From positions 3,596,001-3,660,000 of the forward strand of contig JADKGW010000001.1 of NCBI GenBank assembly GCA_016722075.1: a stretch of 64,000 nt of DNA, read 5' to 3'. This stretch comes from Candidatus Kouleothrix ribensis (GTDB lineage Bacteria; Chloroflexota; Chloroflexia; Chloroflexales; Roseiflexaceae). The position numbers and the translations under genes are program-made. A model generated the notes under the pieces. That model was not told the origin of the DNA. It searched no databases and was given only the letters and a program-made list of their open reading frames with translations. Shown piece after piece: positions 24,281 to 32,150 of the stretch (positions are counted from its first letter, which is position 1; every line of letters starts with the position of its first letter).

Positions 24281-25486
24281 CTAATCGGCCGCGCCATCAA
24301 CCAGCAGCGCGGCCGGCGGCTCGGGTGCGGCATGCGGTGTGCGGCCGGCTGCGAAGGCGATCCGCAGCAGCGGCGGCGTGATCAACGTGGTTGCCAGGGT
24401 CACTACCACCAGCACCGAGAACAGGTTGGCATCGAGCAGGCCAGCCGCCAGGCCGGCGCCGGCAATCACCAGCGCCACCTCGCCGCGCGAGACCATCCCG
24501 ATGCCGATCTGGAGCGACGAGCGCTGGCCGAAGCCGCCCAGCCGCGCGCCCAGGCCGCCACCGACGATCTTGGTGATGATCGCCAGCACCACCAGCACAA
24601 TCGTCAGCAGTGGTGCCGCCAGCAGGCCGGCTGCCTGGGCCTGCAGGCCGATATTGATGAAGAACACCGGAATGAAGAAGCCGTAGCCGAGCGCAGCGGT
24701 GCCATCGTGGACGATATGGCTCTCGTTGGCGTGGCGCGCCACCACCACGCCCAGCAGGTAGGCGCCAGTGATCGTGGCCACGCTGCCGAGCGCCTCGGCC
24801 GACCAGGCATACACCAGCACCATGCCCAGCAGCAGCGCCAGGCTGGCCTCGCGGTGGTGCAGGTGCTGTTCCCAGCGCACCACCATGGGCACGATCTTGT
24901 CGCCGATGATCCAGGCGATCGGGAAGAACAGCAGCATCTTGCCGAGCGTCAGGAGCATATTGCCCTCGCCCGAGAGGCTCATCACCAGCGCGAACACCAG
25001 CACACCCAGCACATCATCGATAATCGCCGCGCCGAGGATGGTCGAGCCTTCGGCCGAGCGCAGCCGCCCAAGCTCGCGCAGCGTCTGCGCCGAGATGCTC
25101 ACGCTGGTGGCGGTGAGCACCGCGCCGAGGAACAGCGCGTGGTGCCACTCGAGCCCGAACGCCTGCCCGACGAATAGGCCGCCGGACAGCGGCAGCAGCA
25201 CCCCGCCAATTGCAGTCAGCGTGGCCGGCTTGCCGGCCTGCTTCAGCGCGACTGTGTCGGTCTCGAGGCCGGCCATGAACATCAGCAGGATCACGCCAAT
25301 ATCGGCCAGCAGCTGGATGGTCGTGCCTGGCGCCAGCCAACCCAGCAGCGACGGGCCGAGCAGCAAGCCCAGCAGCAGCTCGCCAAACACCGCCGGCATC
25401 CCGATCTTATGGCTGATCTGTGCGGCTATCTTCGCGCCGACCAGGATTCCGGCCAGCGGCAGTAGCATGTTTAGTGTCTCGTGCAT
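24281..25486 (-). CDS. cation:proton antiporter (CPA2 / KefB-GerN type)
   Basis: 401 residues from the ATG at 25486; an upstream start would add 24 poorly conserved residues. The protein is almost entirely membrane helices. MPAVFGELLLGLLLGPSLLG near the N-terminus, MFMAGLETD, TATSVSISAQTLRELG and GAAIIDDVLGVLVFALV (the paired Asp of the transport site) are typical of CPA2 exchangers, as is GMVSRGEVALVIAGAGL near the C-terminus. It ends with a short Pro/Ala tail and lacks a TrkA-N (RCK) domain. The exchanged ion (Na+ or K+) cannot be told from sequence. Confidence 0.88.
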   Translation of the reverse strand: MHETLNMLLPLAGILVGAKIAAQISHKIGMPAVFGELLLGLLLGPSLLGWLAPGTTIQLLADIGVILLMFMAGLETDTVALKQAGKPATLTAIGGVLLPLSGGLFVGQAFGLEWHHALFLGAVLTATSVSISAQTLRELGRLRSAEGSTILGAAIIDDVLGVLVFALVMSLSGEGNMLLTLGKMLLFFPIAWIIGDKIVPMVVRWEQHLHHREASLALLLGMVLVYAWSAEALGSVATITGAYLLGVVVARHANESHIVHDGTAALGYGFFIPVFFINIGLQAQAAGLLAAPLLTIVLVVLAIITKIVGGGLGARLGGFGQRSSLQIGIGMVSRGEVALVIAGAGLAAGLLDANLFSVLVVVTLATTLITPPLLRIAFAAGRTPHAAPEPPAALLVDGAAD

Positions 25487-25725
25487 GTCCGGCTCACTTC
25501 TGCGGTAACACAGCAACGCCGGCTGAATCAAACACTGATTCGTCCGGCGTCGCGTCATCGCTCACAATCATAGCTCGTTCAGGTTCTGTACTGGCTATGA
25601 TAGAGCCTTCCGTACAAAGGCGCTACAGCTACATGTGCTAAATGTTGTTTTCACCTTTTGTACAAATTGTACATATGGGTATGTGTAGAGCCTCCAGTCT
25701 ACTACAGGTAGCCAGCTCAAGGAAT

Positions 25726-25998
25726 CTATTCTGGCTCTTCCCCTTGGGGTTGCTTGTGTTCAAGCCGTCGCATCGCTTCTTCGAGCGAGATGCCGCCGGT
25801 CTCTTTCGAACGTTCCGCGAGAAAAGCCATAAATGGCTTACTCTGGCCAAGCTGCGCCACCTCGCGCTCAAACTCATCGGCCGGCTCGAGCACAAAAACC
25901 GTGCCGTCTTTTGCTATTACATGTACGGCTTCCGATGCAGCAGCTTGAAAGAGTTCTTCTAGAGTGAGATGGTGTGTGCGGAGGTCAAGGGTAATCAT
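25726..25998 (-). CDS. antitoxin-like protein of a type II toxin-antitoxin pair
   Basis: 90 residues. The first half (HHLTLEELFQAAASEAVHVIAKDGTVFVLEPADEF) resembles the Phd/YefM-like N-terminal fold found in small Chloroflexota and cyanobacterial antitoxins. The C-terminal half is charged and helical, suited to toxin binding. It starts inside the toxin reading frame (4-nt overlap, GAAGG as RBS), so the order is toxin first. Since the toxin appears truncated, the antitoxin may be a survivor. Confidence 0.55.
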   Translation of the reverse strand: MITLDLRTHHLTLEELFQAAASEAVHVIAKDGTVFVLEPADEFEREVAQLGQSKPFMAFLAERSKETGGISLEEAMRRLEHKQPQGEEPE

Positions 25999-26219
25999 AG
26001 GTCGACCTTCTTTCCACGAATGTACAGCTCGTTATGGTCTTTGTAGCCGATTGCGATCACCTTAATCAGGGAACCAAAGTCGATATCGTAAAAGATGCGA
26101 TACTGATCGATACGCAATTCCCAAGGCGCGATACTATTTGGATCTAGCTTCTTCCGGCGCTTTGTCTCAGCTGCGGCATAACAGGCAGAGAGTAGAATGG
26201 CACAATACGCTGCTGACAA
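25995..26219 (-). pseudogene. RelE/ParE-family toxin, 5'-truncated
   Basis: From RRKKLDPNSIAPWELRIDQY onward the frame matches the C-terminal two thirds of a RelE/ParE-like toxin family (RNRKPLRPNPLAPWELRIG..., ending NELYIRGKKV). The N-terminal beta-strand and helix (~30 residues) are missing. In the current frame they are replaced by SAAYCAILLSACYAAAE from a TTG. The stop codon of lysK lies only 40 nt upstream, so the missing part is not present in any frame, although a neighbouring frame has QQRIV at the right place. Probably inactive. Confidence 0.5.
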
Positions 26220-26259
26220 TCAGAATAATGGTATGATGGATTGCAACCCAACGAGTTAT

Positions 26260-27324
26260 CTAATTCGCCAGCTCGTGCGCGATCGATTGCAGCGCCACCT
26301 CGAGCACATCGATCGCGCGCAGGTACTCGGCCAGCGCAACATGCTCATCCGGCGTGTGGTCGAGCGCCGAGTCGCCGGGGCCATACGCCAGGATCGGGCA
26401 GCGCCAGGCCGGGCCGACCACATTCATGTCGGAGGTGCCGGTTTTGAGCAGGAAGCCAGGCGTGCCGCCGGCCGCACGCACGCCCTTGAGCAGCGCGCGC
26501 ACCAGCGGGTTGTTCTTGTCGCCCTGGTAGGCCGCGCAGCCAGCACGAAAGGCCAGCTGGCCGCCGGCAGCGTATTCGGCCAGGGCAGCGGCCAGCGCGT
26601 CGGGCGCAACCCCCGGCGGCAGGCGCAGGCCGATCGACAGCTCGGCCCAGTCGGCCAGGCCGTCGCTGCCGCTCTGGATCGCGCGGATCGAGGGGATGAT
26701 CTGGTCGAACAGGCGCGCCTTGCCGCGATTGTGCGCGGCGCAGTAGGCCACCACCGCGTTCCAGAAGCCCACGGCGCGCTCGGCCACCGCGATCTCGCGC
26801 CCGGCGGTGTGGGCCATCGGCTGCTGCCAGCGGCCCTCGGCCAGCAGGCGGCCCTTATAGCCCAGCGTCAGGCGCTCCCAGCCGCTCGGCTCGCCGATGA
26901 TGCATGCGGCCGGCGTGTATTTGTCGATGATCGAGTGCGCGCCTTTCGACGAGGCGGCCTCTTCTTCGACCGCGCCAACCAGCACCAGCCGCATGCGCAC
27001 GCTGCCGGCCTGGGCCAGCCGCGCCGCAGCCGCCACGAATGTGGCGAATGGGCCTTTAGCATCGACTGCGCCGCGGCCGTAGAGCCGGCCATCCTCGATG
27101 CGCACCGGCACCACACCCGGCACGGTGTCGATATGGCCCAGCAGCACGATCGTCGGCCCGGCGCCTAGCTCGCCCACGGCGTTGCCGGCCGCGTCGATCT
27201 GGCTAGACAAACCCAGCGCGCGCATCTGCGCGACAAAATACTCGGCCACCGCGCGCTCGTCGCCCGAGACGCTCGGGATGCGCAGGGCCTGTTCGAGGAA
27301 GGAGACTGGATCGAAGTCTGGCAT
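26260..27324 (-). CDS. lysK: [LysW]-lysine hydrolase (M20 family)
   Basis: 354 residues; the second of two adjacent ATGs (27324) has the better distance from AGAGGA. The M20 zinc-peptidase landmarks are GHIDTVPG (His and Asp ligands), YGRGAVDAKGPF (bridging Asp), GAVEEEAASSKGA (catalytic Glu pair) and IIGEPSG. The enzyme releases lysine from the C-terminal Glu of LysW, the last step of the alpha-aminoadipate route, and homologues may also release ornithine. The assignment rests on lysJ 85 nt upstream and on lysW, X, Y and Z nearby. Other M20 deacylases are similar in sequence. Confidence 0.88.
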   Translation of the reverse strand: MPDFDPVSFLEQALRIPSVSGDERAVAEYFVAQMRALGLSSQIDAAGNAVGELGAGPTIVLLGHIDTVPGVVPVRIEDGRLYGRGAVDAKGPFATFVAAAARLAQAGSVRMRLVLVGAVEEEAASSKGAHSIIDKYTPAACIIGEPSGWERLTLGYKGRLLAEGRWQQPMAHTAGREIAVAERAVGFWNAVVAYCAAHNRGKARLFDQIIPSIRAIQSGSDGLADWAELSIGLRLPPGVAPDALAAALAEYAAGGQLAFRAGCAAYQGDKNNPLVRALLKGVRAAGGTPGFLLKTGTSDMNVVGPAWRCPILAYGPGDSALDHTPDEHVALAEYLRAIDVLEVALQSIAHELAN

Positions 27325-27333
27325 CATATCCTC

Positions 27334-27402
27334 TGACACGATGGCACGATGACACGATGACACGATGCTTTCTAGTCATCGCGCCATCGTGTCATCGTGT
27401 CA
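27334..27402. repeat. octameric tandem repeat between lysJ and lysK
   Basis: Units of GACACGAT with variants run to about 27368 and are followed, after CTTTCTAGT, by the complementary CATCGCGC and CATCGTGT units, so the whole block can fold back on itself. It ends 7 nt after the lysJ stop codon. Confidence 0.7.
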
Positions 27403-27408
27403 AATATT

Positions 27409-28587
27409 TTAGCGCAGCACCTCAGCGATCGCCGCCACCACATGGTCGAGCTGATCGTACTCGATCACCAGCGGCGGTAGCAGGCGCAGCACATTCGGGC
27501 CGGCCGGCAGCGCCAGCACGCCGCGCTCCATTAGCGCGGCCAGAAACGGCTGTACGCGCTCCTTCAGCTCGAGGCCGATCAGCAGGCCCAGGCCGCGCAC
27601 CTCGCGCACGCGCGCCAGCTTGAGCGCACGCAGCCGTTCGAGCAGGTACGCGCCTTTCTCGGCTGCCTGGCGCGGCAGATCGCGCTCGATCAGCTCGCGC
27701 AGCGCGGCGCGGGCAGCCGCGCAGGCCAGCGGCCCACCGCCGAAGGTGCTGCCGTGGCTGGCCTGCGGCAATGCGCCGAAGCGCCCGTGAATTGCGACCG
27801 CGCCCATAGGCATGCCGCCGGCGATCGACTTGGCCAGCGCGATCAGGTCGGGCGTAACGCCATAGATCTGGCTGGCCCACAGCGCGCCCACACGGCCGAA
27901 GCCGGTCTGCACCTCGTCGATCACCAGCAGCGCGCCGCGCTCGCGACACAGCCGGGCCACGCCATCCACATAGGCCTGGCTGGCCGGGCGCACGCCGCCC
28001 TCGCCCTGCACCAGCTCGATCAGCACGGCGGCGGTCTGCTCGGTCACCGCCGCGTCAAGCGCGTCGAGCTTATCGTAGGGCACGTGTGCGAAGCCGGGGA
28101 TGAGCGGCGCGAACGGCTCGCGGTACTTCGGCTCCCAGGTGGCCGAAAGCGCGCCCATCGTGCGGCCGTGGAAGCCGCGCACGGCCGCCACCACCCCGGT
28201 GCGGCCGGTGAGCAGACGCGCCAGCTTGAGCGCACCCTCGATCGCCTCGGCGCCGGAGTTGCACAGAAACACGCGCGCGAGCCCGGCCGGCAGCGCCGCC
28301 GTCAGCTCGGCCATGTAGGCGGCGCGCTGGTCGTTATGGAAGATCTCGGGGCAGCTGATCAGCGTGCTGGCCTGCGCGCAGATAGCTGCGACCACAGCCG
28401 GGTTGGCATGGCCGAGGTTGGCCGCGCCCTGGCCGCCGACGCAGTCGATATACTCGCGGCCGTCGGCATCCCACAGGCAGGCGCCTACGCCACGCACGAT
28501 CGCGAGTGGCCGCTTGGGGTACACCCCGCTGGTGTGGGCCGACTCAGCCGCAATGATCGCGGCGTTCGTTGCTTGAATTATGGTCAT
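27409..28587 (-). CDS. lysJ: [LysW]-aminoadipate semialdehyde transaminase
   Basis: 392 residues from the ATG at 28587 with GAGGAGCG upstream. It is a class-III PLP aminotransferase close to ArgD: VRGVGACLWDADGREYIDCVGG, FLCNSGAEAIEGALKLAR, RGFHGRTMGALSAT, VIDEVQTGFGR and LIALAKSIAGGMPMGAV with the PLP lysine. It converts LysW-bound aminoadipate semialdehyde to LysW-lysine with glutamate as donor, and possibly serves arginine synthesis too. lysK follows, while lysZ and lysY are in the separate block at 31.3-36 kb. Confidence 0.9.
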   Translation of the reverse strand: MTIIQATNAAIIAAESAHTSGVYPKRPLAIVRGVGACLWDADGREYIDCVGGQGAANLGHANPAVVAAICAQASTLISCPEIFHNDQRAAYMAELTAALPAGLARVFLCNSGAEAIEGALKLARLLTGRTGVVAAVRGFHGRTMGALSATWEPKYREPFAPLIPGFAHVPYDKLDALDAAVTEQTAAVLIELVQGEGGVRPASQAYVDGVARLCRERGALLVIDEVQTGFGRVGALWASQIYGVTPDLIALAKSIAGGMPMGAVAIHGRFGALPQASHGSTFGGGPLACAAARAALRELIERDLPRQAAEKGAYLLERLRALKLARVREVRGLGLLIGLELKERVQPFLAALMERGVLALPAGPNVLRLLPPLVIEYDQLDHVVAAIAEVLR

Positions 28588-28649
28588 GAATCGCTCCTCG
28601 GTATAGTACGGCGCTGCGGCCGCTGTTTCGCCGTTGGCAGAGTAGCGCA

Positions 28650-29333
28650 TTAATCGACCTGCGGCCTGGCCTCCGGCGCAGCCGCCGGGCGCAGCTCGGG
28701 CGGCAGGTGCGCCACGCCGGGGGCGCCGAACAGCAGCTCGCGCGCGGAATTGCGGTATACTTTGCTGATCGAGGCGTTCGGGATGCGGAAGCCAGCTATG
28801 AACCCGCGGTAAGCGCGCATATGCTGTGCATCGACGGCATCAGGCGCTACCAGGGCAACCCACAGCAGCGTGCGTGTGAACAGGCCATGGCCAACGATCG
28901 CGACAAACCCGGCCTCGAGCCGGCGCAGCCGATCGAGCACACTGCGCGCACGGGCAACTACCTCGGCGAACGACTCGGCGCCGGCGCCATCGACGAAGTG
29001 CGGATCGCAGCGCTGCCAGTAGGCCGCCACCAGCGGGGCGCGCTGCTCGAGCGTCGTATTCAGGCGGCTAGCATCTGAAAGTGTGGCGCACTCGTGGATC
29101 GGCCATTGCTCGCAGCGGGCCTGTGGGAAGCGTGCGCGCAGTGGCGCAGCTGTGTCGATCGCGCGGCGATACGATGAAACAATGATCAGATCAGGTGCAT
29201 GCTCGAACGCGGCGGCGAGCGCCTGGGCCTGCGCATGTCCGCGCGCAGTCAGCTCGATCTGGTCGGTGGCGCCGGTGGGCAGCCCGGCGTTCGATTCGCT
29301 CTCGCCATGGCGGATGAGCCAGAACTCGCTCAT
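28650..29333 (-). CDS. histidine phosphatase superfamily protein (phosphoglycerate-mutase-like)
   Basis: 227 residues from the ATG at 29333 with AGGAAC upstream. LIRHGESESNAG holds the catalytic His and Arg, SSYRRAIDTAAPLRARF the second Arg, and VGHGLFTRTLL the second His. The branch acts on phosphate esters. The substrate is not obvious, and the C-terminal ~40 residues are Pro/Ala-rich. It lies 62 nt upstream of lysJ on the same strand. The 200 nt before it contain imperfect GCAGG/CAGGTT repeats (about 29365-29415). Confidence 0.8.
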   Translation of the reverse strand: MSEFWLIRHGESESNAGLPTGATDQIELTARGHAQAQALAAAFEHAPDLIIVSSYRRAIDTAAPLRARFPQARCEQWPIHECATLSDASRLNTTLEQRAPLVAAYWQRCDPHFVDGAGAESFAEVVARARSVLDRLRRLEAGFVAIVGHGLFTRTLLWVALVAPDAVDAQHMRAYRGFIAGFRIPNASISKVYRNSARELLFGAPGVAHLPPELRPAAAPEARPQVD

Positions 29334-29537
29334 AATAGTTCCTAGTACAGCGTTCCAGACGTTCGTTGCAGGGTACAGGTTTGCAGGCGGCAGCGCGCAG
29401 GTGGCAGGCGGCAGGCGCGTGGGGCTGAAGCCACCGCGCCCCCACGCGACGCCCACTAAAGCGGGCTGGAACGGCGTCGCATCAAGCGCACCACAGCACA
29501 TCGTCTACAAATAGACCACCGCATTTAGAAAGAGCCT

Positions 29538-30014
29538 ATGAAACACGCAGAGCTCGCAATCATCGCTAACCTGATACGTGGCAGCCGCCAGGCTGCGCTT
29601 GGCACGCTCCACAATGGCGCCCCGTTCGCCTCGATGGTGGCCTACGCGGCCGAGCCAGATCTCGGCGGCGTTCTGCTGCACCTGAGCCGGCTGGCGCCGC
29701 ACACCGGGCACCTGCTGGCCGCGCCAGCGGCGGCACTGCTGATCGCCGAGCGCGACGACGGCCGCGACGACGTGCAGACGCTGGCGCGGATCACGCTGGT
29801 TGGCGACGCGCGGCCGATCGATCCGGCCAGCCCAGACTATGCTGCCGCGCGCGGCACCTACCTGGCACGCCTGCCGGCCGCCGAGATGCTGTTCAGCTTG
29901 CCCGACTTCCTGCTGTTCCGCCTGGTTCCGCACGAGGCCCGCTACATCGGCGGCTTTGCGCGGGCCTACACACTCACGCCCACACACTTGCGTCAGGCCG
30001 CCGGCTTAGATTGA
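29538..30014 (+). CDS. HugZ-like / pyridoxamine-5'-phosphate-oxidase-fold protein
   Basis: 158 residues. GSRQAALGTLHNGAPFASMVAYA opens a split-barrel flavin-binding fold, and PDFLLFRLVPHEARYIGGFARAYTL near the end is characteristic of the HugZ group of heme-utilisation or flavin proteins. It may bind heme or FMN; the reaction cannot be fixed. Next on the strand is an MFS gene 33 nt away, so the two are probably co-transcribed. Confidence 0.7.
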   Translation: MKHAELAIIANLIRGSRQAALGTLHNGAPFASMVAYAAEPDLGGVLLHLSRLAPHTGHLLAAPAAALLIAERDDGRDDVQTLARITLVGDARPIDPASPDYAAARGTYLARLPAAEMLFSLPDFLLFRLVPHEARYIGGFARAYTLTPTHLRQAAGLD

Positions 30015-30047
30015 TTGGGTACGGGCACGCGTCAGCGCGCCGGTACT

Positions 30048-31268
30048 ATGGCTGATATGAAGCTATTCTCGGCACTCAAGCACCGTGGGTTTGCGCTGCT
30101 CTGGAGCGGCCAGGCGATTTCGCACCTGGGCGACAGCCTGTACCGCGTGGCGCTGGCCTGGTGGGTACTCGAGAAGACTGGCTCGGCCGCTGCCATGGGC
30201 ACGGTGCTCGTATTCTCGATGGCACCCATGCTGATCTTTCTGCTGCTCGGCGGCGTCGCAGTCGATCGCTTCCCGCGCATCCGCCTGATGCTCGGCTCGG
30301 ATCTGCTACGCGGCCTGGTGACAACGATCGTAGCGGCGCTGGCCTTCGCTAACATGCTGCAGATCTGGCACGTCTACGTTGCCAGCGTGGTGTTCGGCTT
30401 TGTCGACGCATTCTTCCAGCCGGCCTACGTCGCCACGGTGCCCGAGATCACGCCGCGCGAGGCGCTCAATAGCGCCAATGCGCTCACCAGCCTCAGCCGC
30501 CAGCTCACCGGCACGGTCGGCCCGGCGATTGGCGCCACGATCGTGGCGCTCGGCGGCACACCCACCGCATTCGCGCTCGACGCGGCCTCGTTCTTCATCT
30601 CGGCGGCGTGCCTGCTGCCCATCCCGCCACTAGCGCCGCCACGGGCTGGGGCGCACGCCGAGCACAATATCTTGCACGATCTGCGCGAAGGCCTGGCTGC
30701 AGTAGCCGGCACCCCCTGGCTGTGGGTCACGATCACGCTGGCGGCGCTGGGCAATGTCACTGCCGGTGGGCCGCTCGCCGTGGCGCTGCCGTTTCTGATC
30801 AAGAACACCCTCAAGGCCGATGTGGGCCTGCTGGGCCTTTCCGGTTCGCTGATCTCGCTGGGCGAAGTGCTCGGCTCGATCTGGCTTGGCCGCTTCGCGC
30901 AGCTACGCCGGCGCGGCCTGATTGCCTACGGCGGCCTGCTGGCCAGCGGCTTCGGCGTGCTGCTGTACGTGCTGCCCGGCGGGCTGCCCGGCATCGCCGC
31001 CGGCGCGCTGGTGTTCGGCGTAAGCATGGCCGCGTTCGGCCTGGTGTGGACCAACACGCTACAAGAGAGCGTGCCCGGCGAGCTGCTCGGCCGCGTGTCG
31101 AGCATCGATCACCTCGGCTCATTCGTGCTGCTGCCGGTCGGCTATGCGCTGGCAGGCCTCACCACCGACCGGCTGGGCGCGCCGCTGGTTTTCATCGTGG
31201 GTGGGGTCGGCACGATCGGGCTGGCGCTGCTCGGGCTGGCGCACCCGGCGATCCGGCGCCTGGACTGA
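30048..31268 (+). CDS. MFS transporter (enterobactin-exporter-like, MFS_3)
   Basis: 406 residues from the ATG at 30048 (30057 is also possible). Twelve membrane helices are expected. FALLWSGQAISHLGDSLYRVALAWWVLEKTGSAAAMG is the N-terminal pattern of this subfamily, GGVAVDRFPRIRLMLGSDLLRG is the helix 2-3 loop motif, and NALTSLSRQLTGTVGPAIGA and ESVPGELLGRVSSID occur later. The substrate is unknown. Homologues export siderophores or drugs, and the HugZ-like partner makes iron/heme traffic possible. It is convergent with lysZ (23 nt apart). Confidence 0.82.
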   Translation: MADMKLFSALKHRGFALLWSGQAISHLGDSLYRVALAWWVLEKTGSAAAMGTVLVFSMAPMLIFLLLGGVAVDRFPRIRLMLGSDLLRGLVTTIVAALAFANMLQIWHVYVASVVFGFVDAFFQPAYVATVPEITPREALNSANALTSLSRQLTGTVGPAIGATIVALGGTPTAFALDAASFFISAACLLPIPPLAPPRAGAHAEHNILHDLREGLAAVAGTPWLWVTITLAALGNVTAGGPLAVALPFLIKNTLKADVGLLGLSGSLISLGEVLGSIWLGRFAQLRRRGLIAYGGLLASGFGVLLYVLPGGLPGIAAGALVFGVSMAAFGLVWTNTLQESVPGELLGRVSSIDHLGSFVLLPVGYALAGLTTDRLGAPLVFIVGGVGTIGLALLGLAHPAIRRLD

Positions 31269-31291
31269 GGCGCCCGCGCGCCGCGCCACCA

Positions 31292-32095
31292 CTACTCGAT
31301 CACCGTCCCCGCGCCAGCGAGCGCGCGGCTGATCGGCTGAGCGATACGCGCGTCGCCCAGGATCACGCGCCCGACGCCGCCTTCGAGCGCCTCGACAGCG
31401 CCGAGCACCTTTTTCTTCATGCGGCCCTGCGCCAGCTCGGCGTAGTCGCCTACCGCAGCGCGTGAGATGCGCGCGATCAGGCTGCTTTCGTCGGGGAAGC
31501 TGCGTAGCAGCCCCGGCACATTCGAGAGCAGCAGCAGCGTGCTGGCGCCCAGCCCCTCGGCCAGCGCGGCGGCGGCACGGTCGCCATCGACGTTCACAGC
31601 CTCGCCCTGGGCGCTGGCGGCGATCGGCGCGATCACCGGCAGGTAGCCGGCGTCGAGCAGCAGCCGCAGCAGGCCGGCGTTCACACGCTCGATCGTGCCA
31701 GTCCAATCGTCGCGCAGGATCTTCTGTTTGCCATCCTCGACCACGCGGATCATGGCTTTGCGCTGGCCTTCGAGCACGCGCCCATCGAGGCCGGCCAGAC
31801 CCACGGCGTTGATGCCCAGGCGCTGGAGGCGCTCGACCAGCAGTGTGTTGACTTTGCCGGCCACGGCCATGATGAAGATCTCGAGCGTGGTTCGGTCGGT
31901 GTAGCGGCTGGTATAGCCCGAGGGCGATGTGACGAAGCGCGGCGGGTGGCCAAGCTGCGCGGCCAGCGTGTTAGTCGCGTCGGAGCCGCCGTGTACCAGC
32001 ACCAGGCGCTGGCCGGCGCGCCACAGCTCGGCCGCGTCGGCACATAGCGCGTCGTAGTCCATTCCGGCGCCGCCGCCGACTTTGACAACTATCAT
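31292..32095 (-). CDS. lysZ: [LysW]-aminoadipate kinase
   Basis: 267 residues from the ATG at 32095; TTGGAGG just upstream serves as RBS. It is an amino-acid kinase of the ArgB type: IVVKVGGGAG, VLVHGGSDATNTLAAQLG, KVNTLLVERLQRLGINAVGL and AVNVDGDRAAAALAEGL. It phosphorylates the LysW-bound aminoadipate delta-carboxyl (or glutamate in the arginine branch). It is the last gene of the lys block that starts at lysT. It is separated from the homocitrate-synthase-like gene by 55 nt that contain a GGAGT/GTCAG short repeat. Confidence 0.9.
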   Translation of the reverse strand: MIVVKVGGGAGMDYDALCADAAELWRAGQRLVLVHGGSDATNTLAAQLGHPPRFVTSPSGYTSRYTDRTTLEIFIMAVAGKVNTLLVERLQRLGINAVGLAGLDGRVLEGQRKAMIRVVEDGKQKILRDDWTGTIERVNAGLLRLLLDAGYLPVIAPIAASAQGEAVNVDGDRAAAALAEGLGASTLLLLSNVPGLLRSFPDESSLIARISRAAVGDYAELAQGRMKKKVLGAVEALEGGVGRVILGDARIAQPISRALAGAGTVIE

Positions 32096-32150
32096 CTGTA
32101 CCTCCAAAGTAGGAGTGAGGAATCAGGGGTCAGCATGGTCGATGCACATT

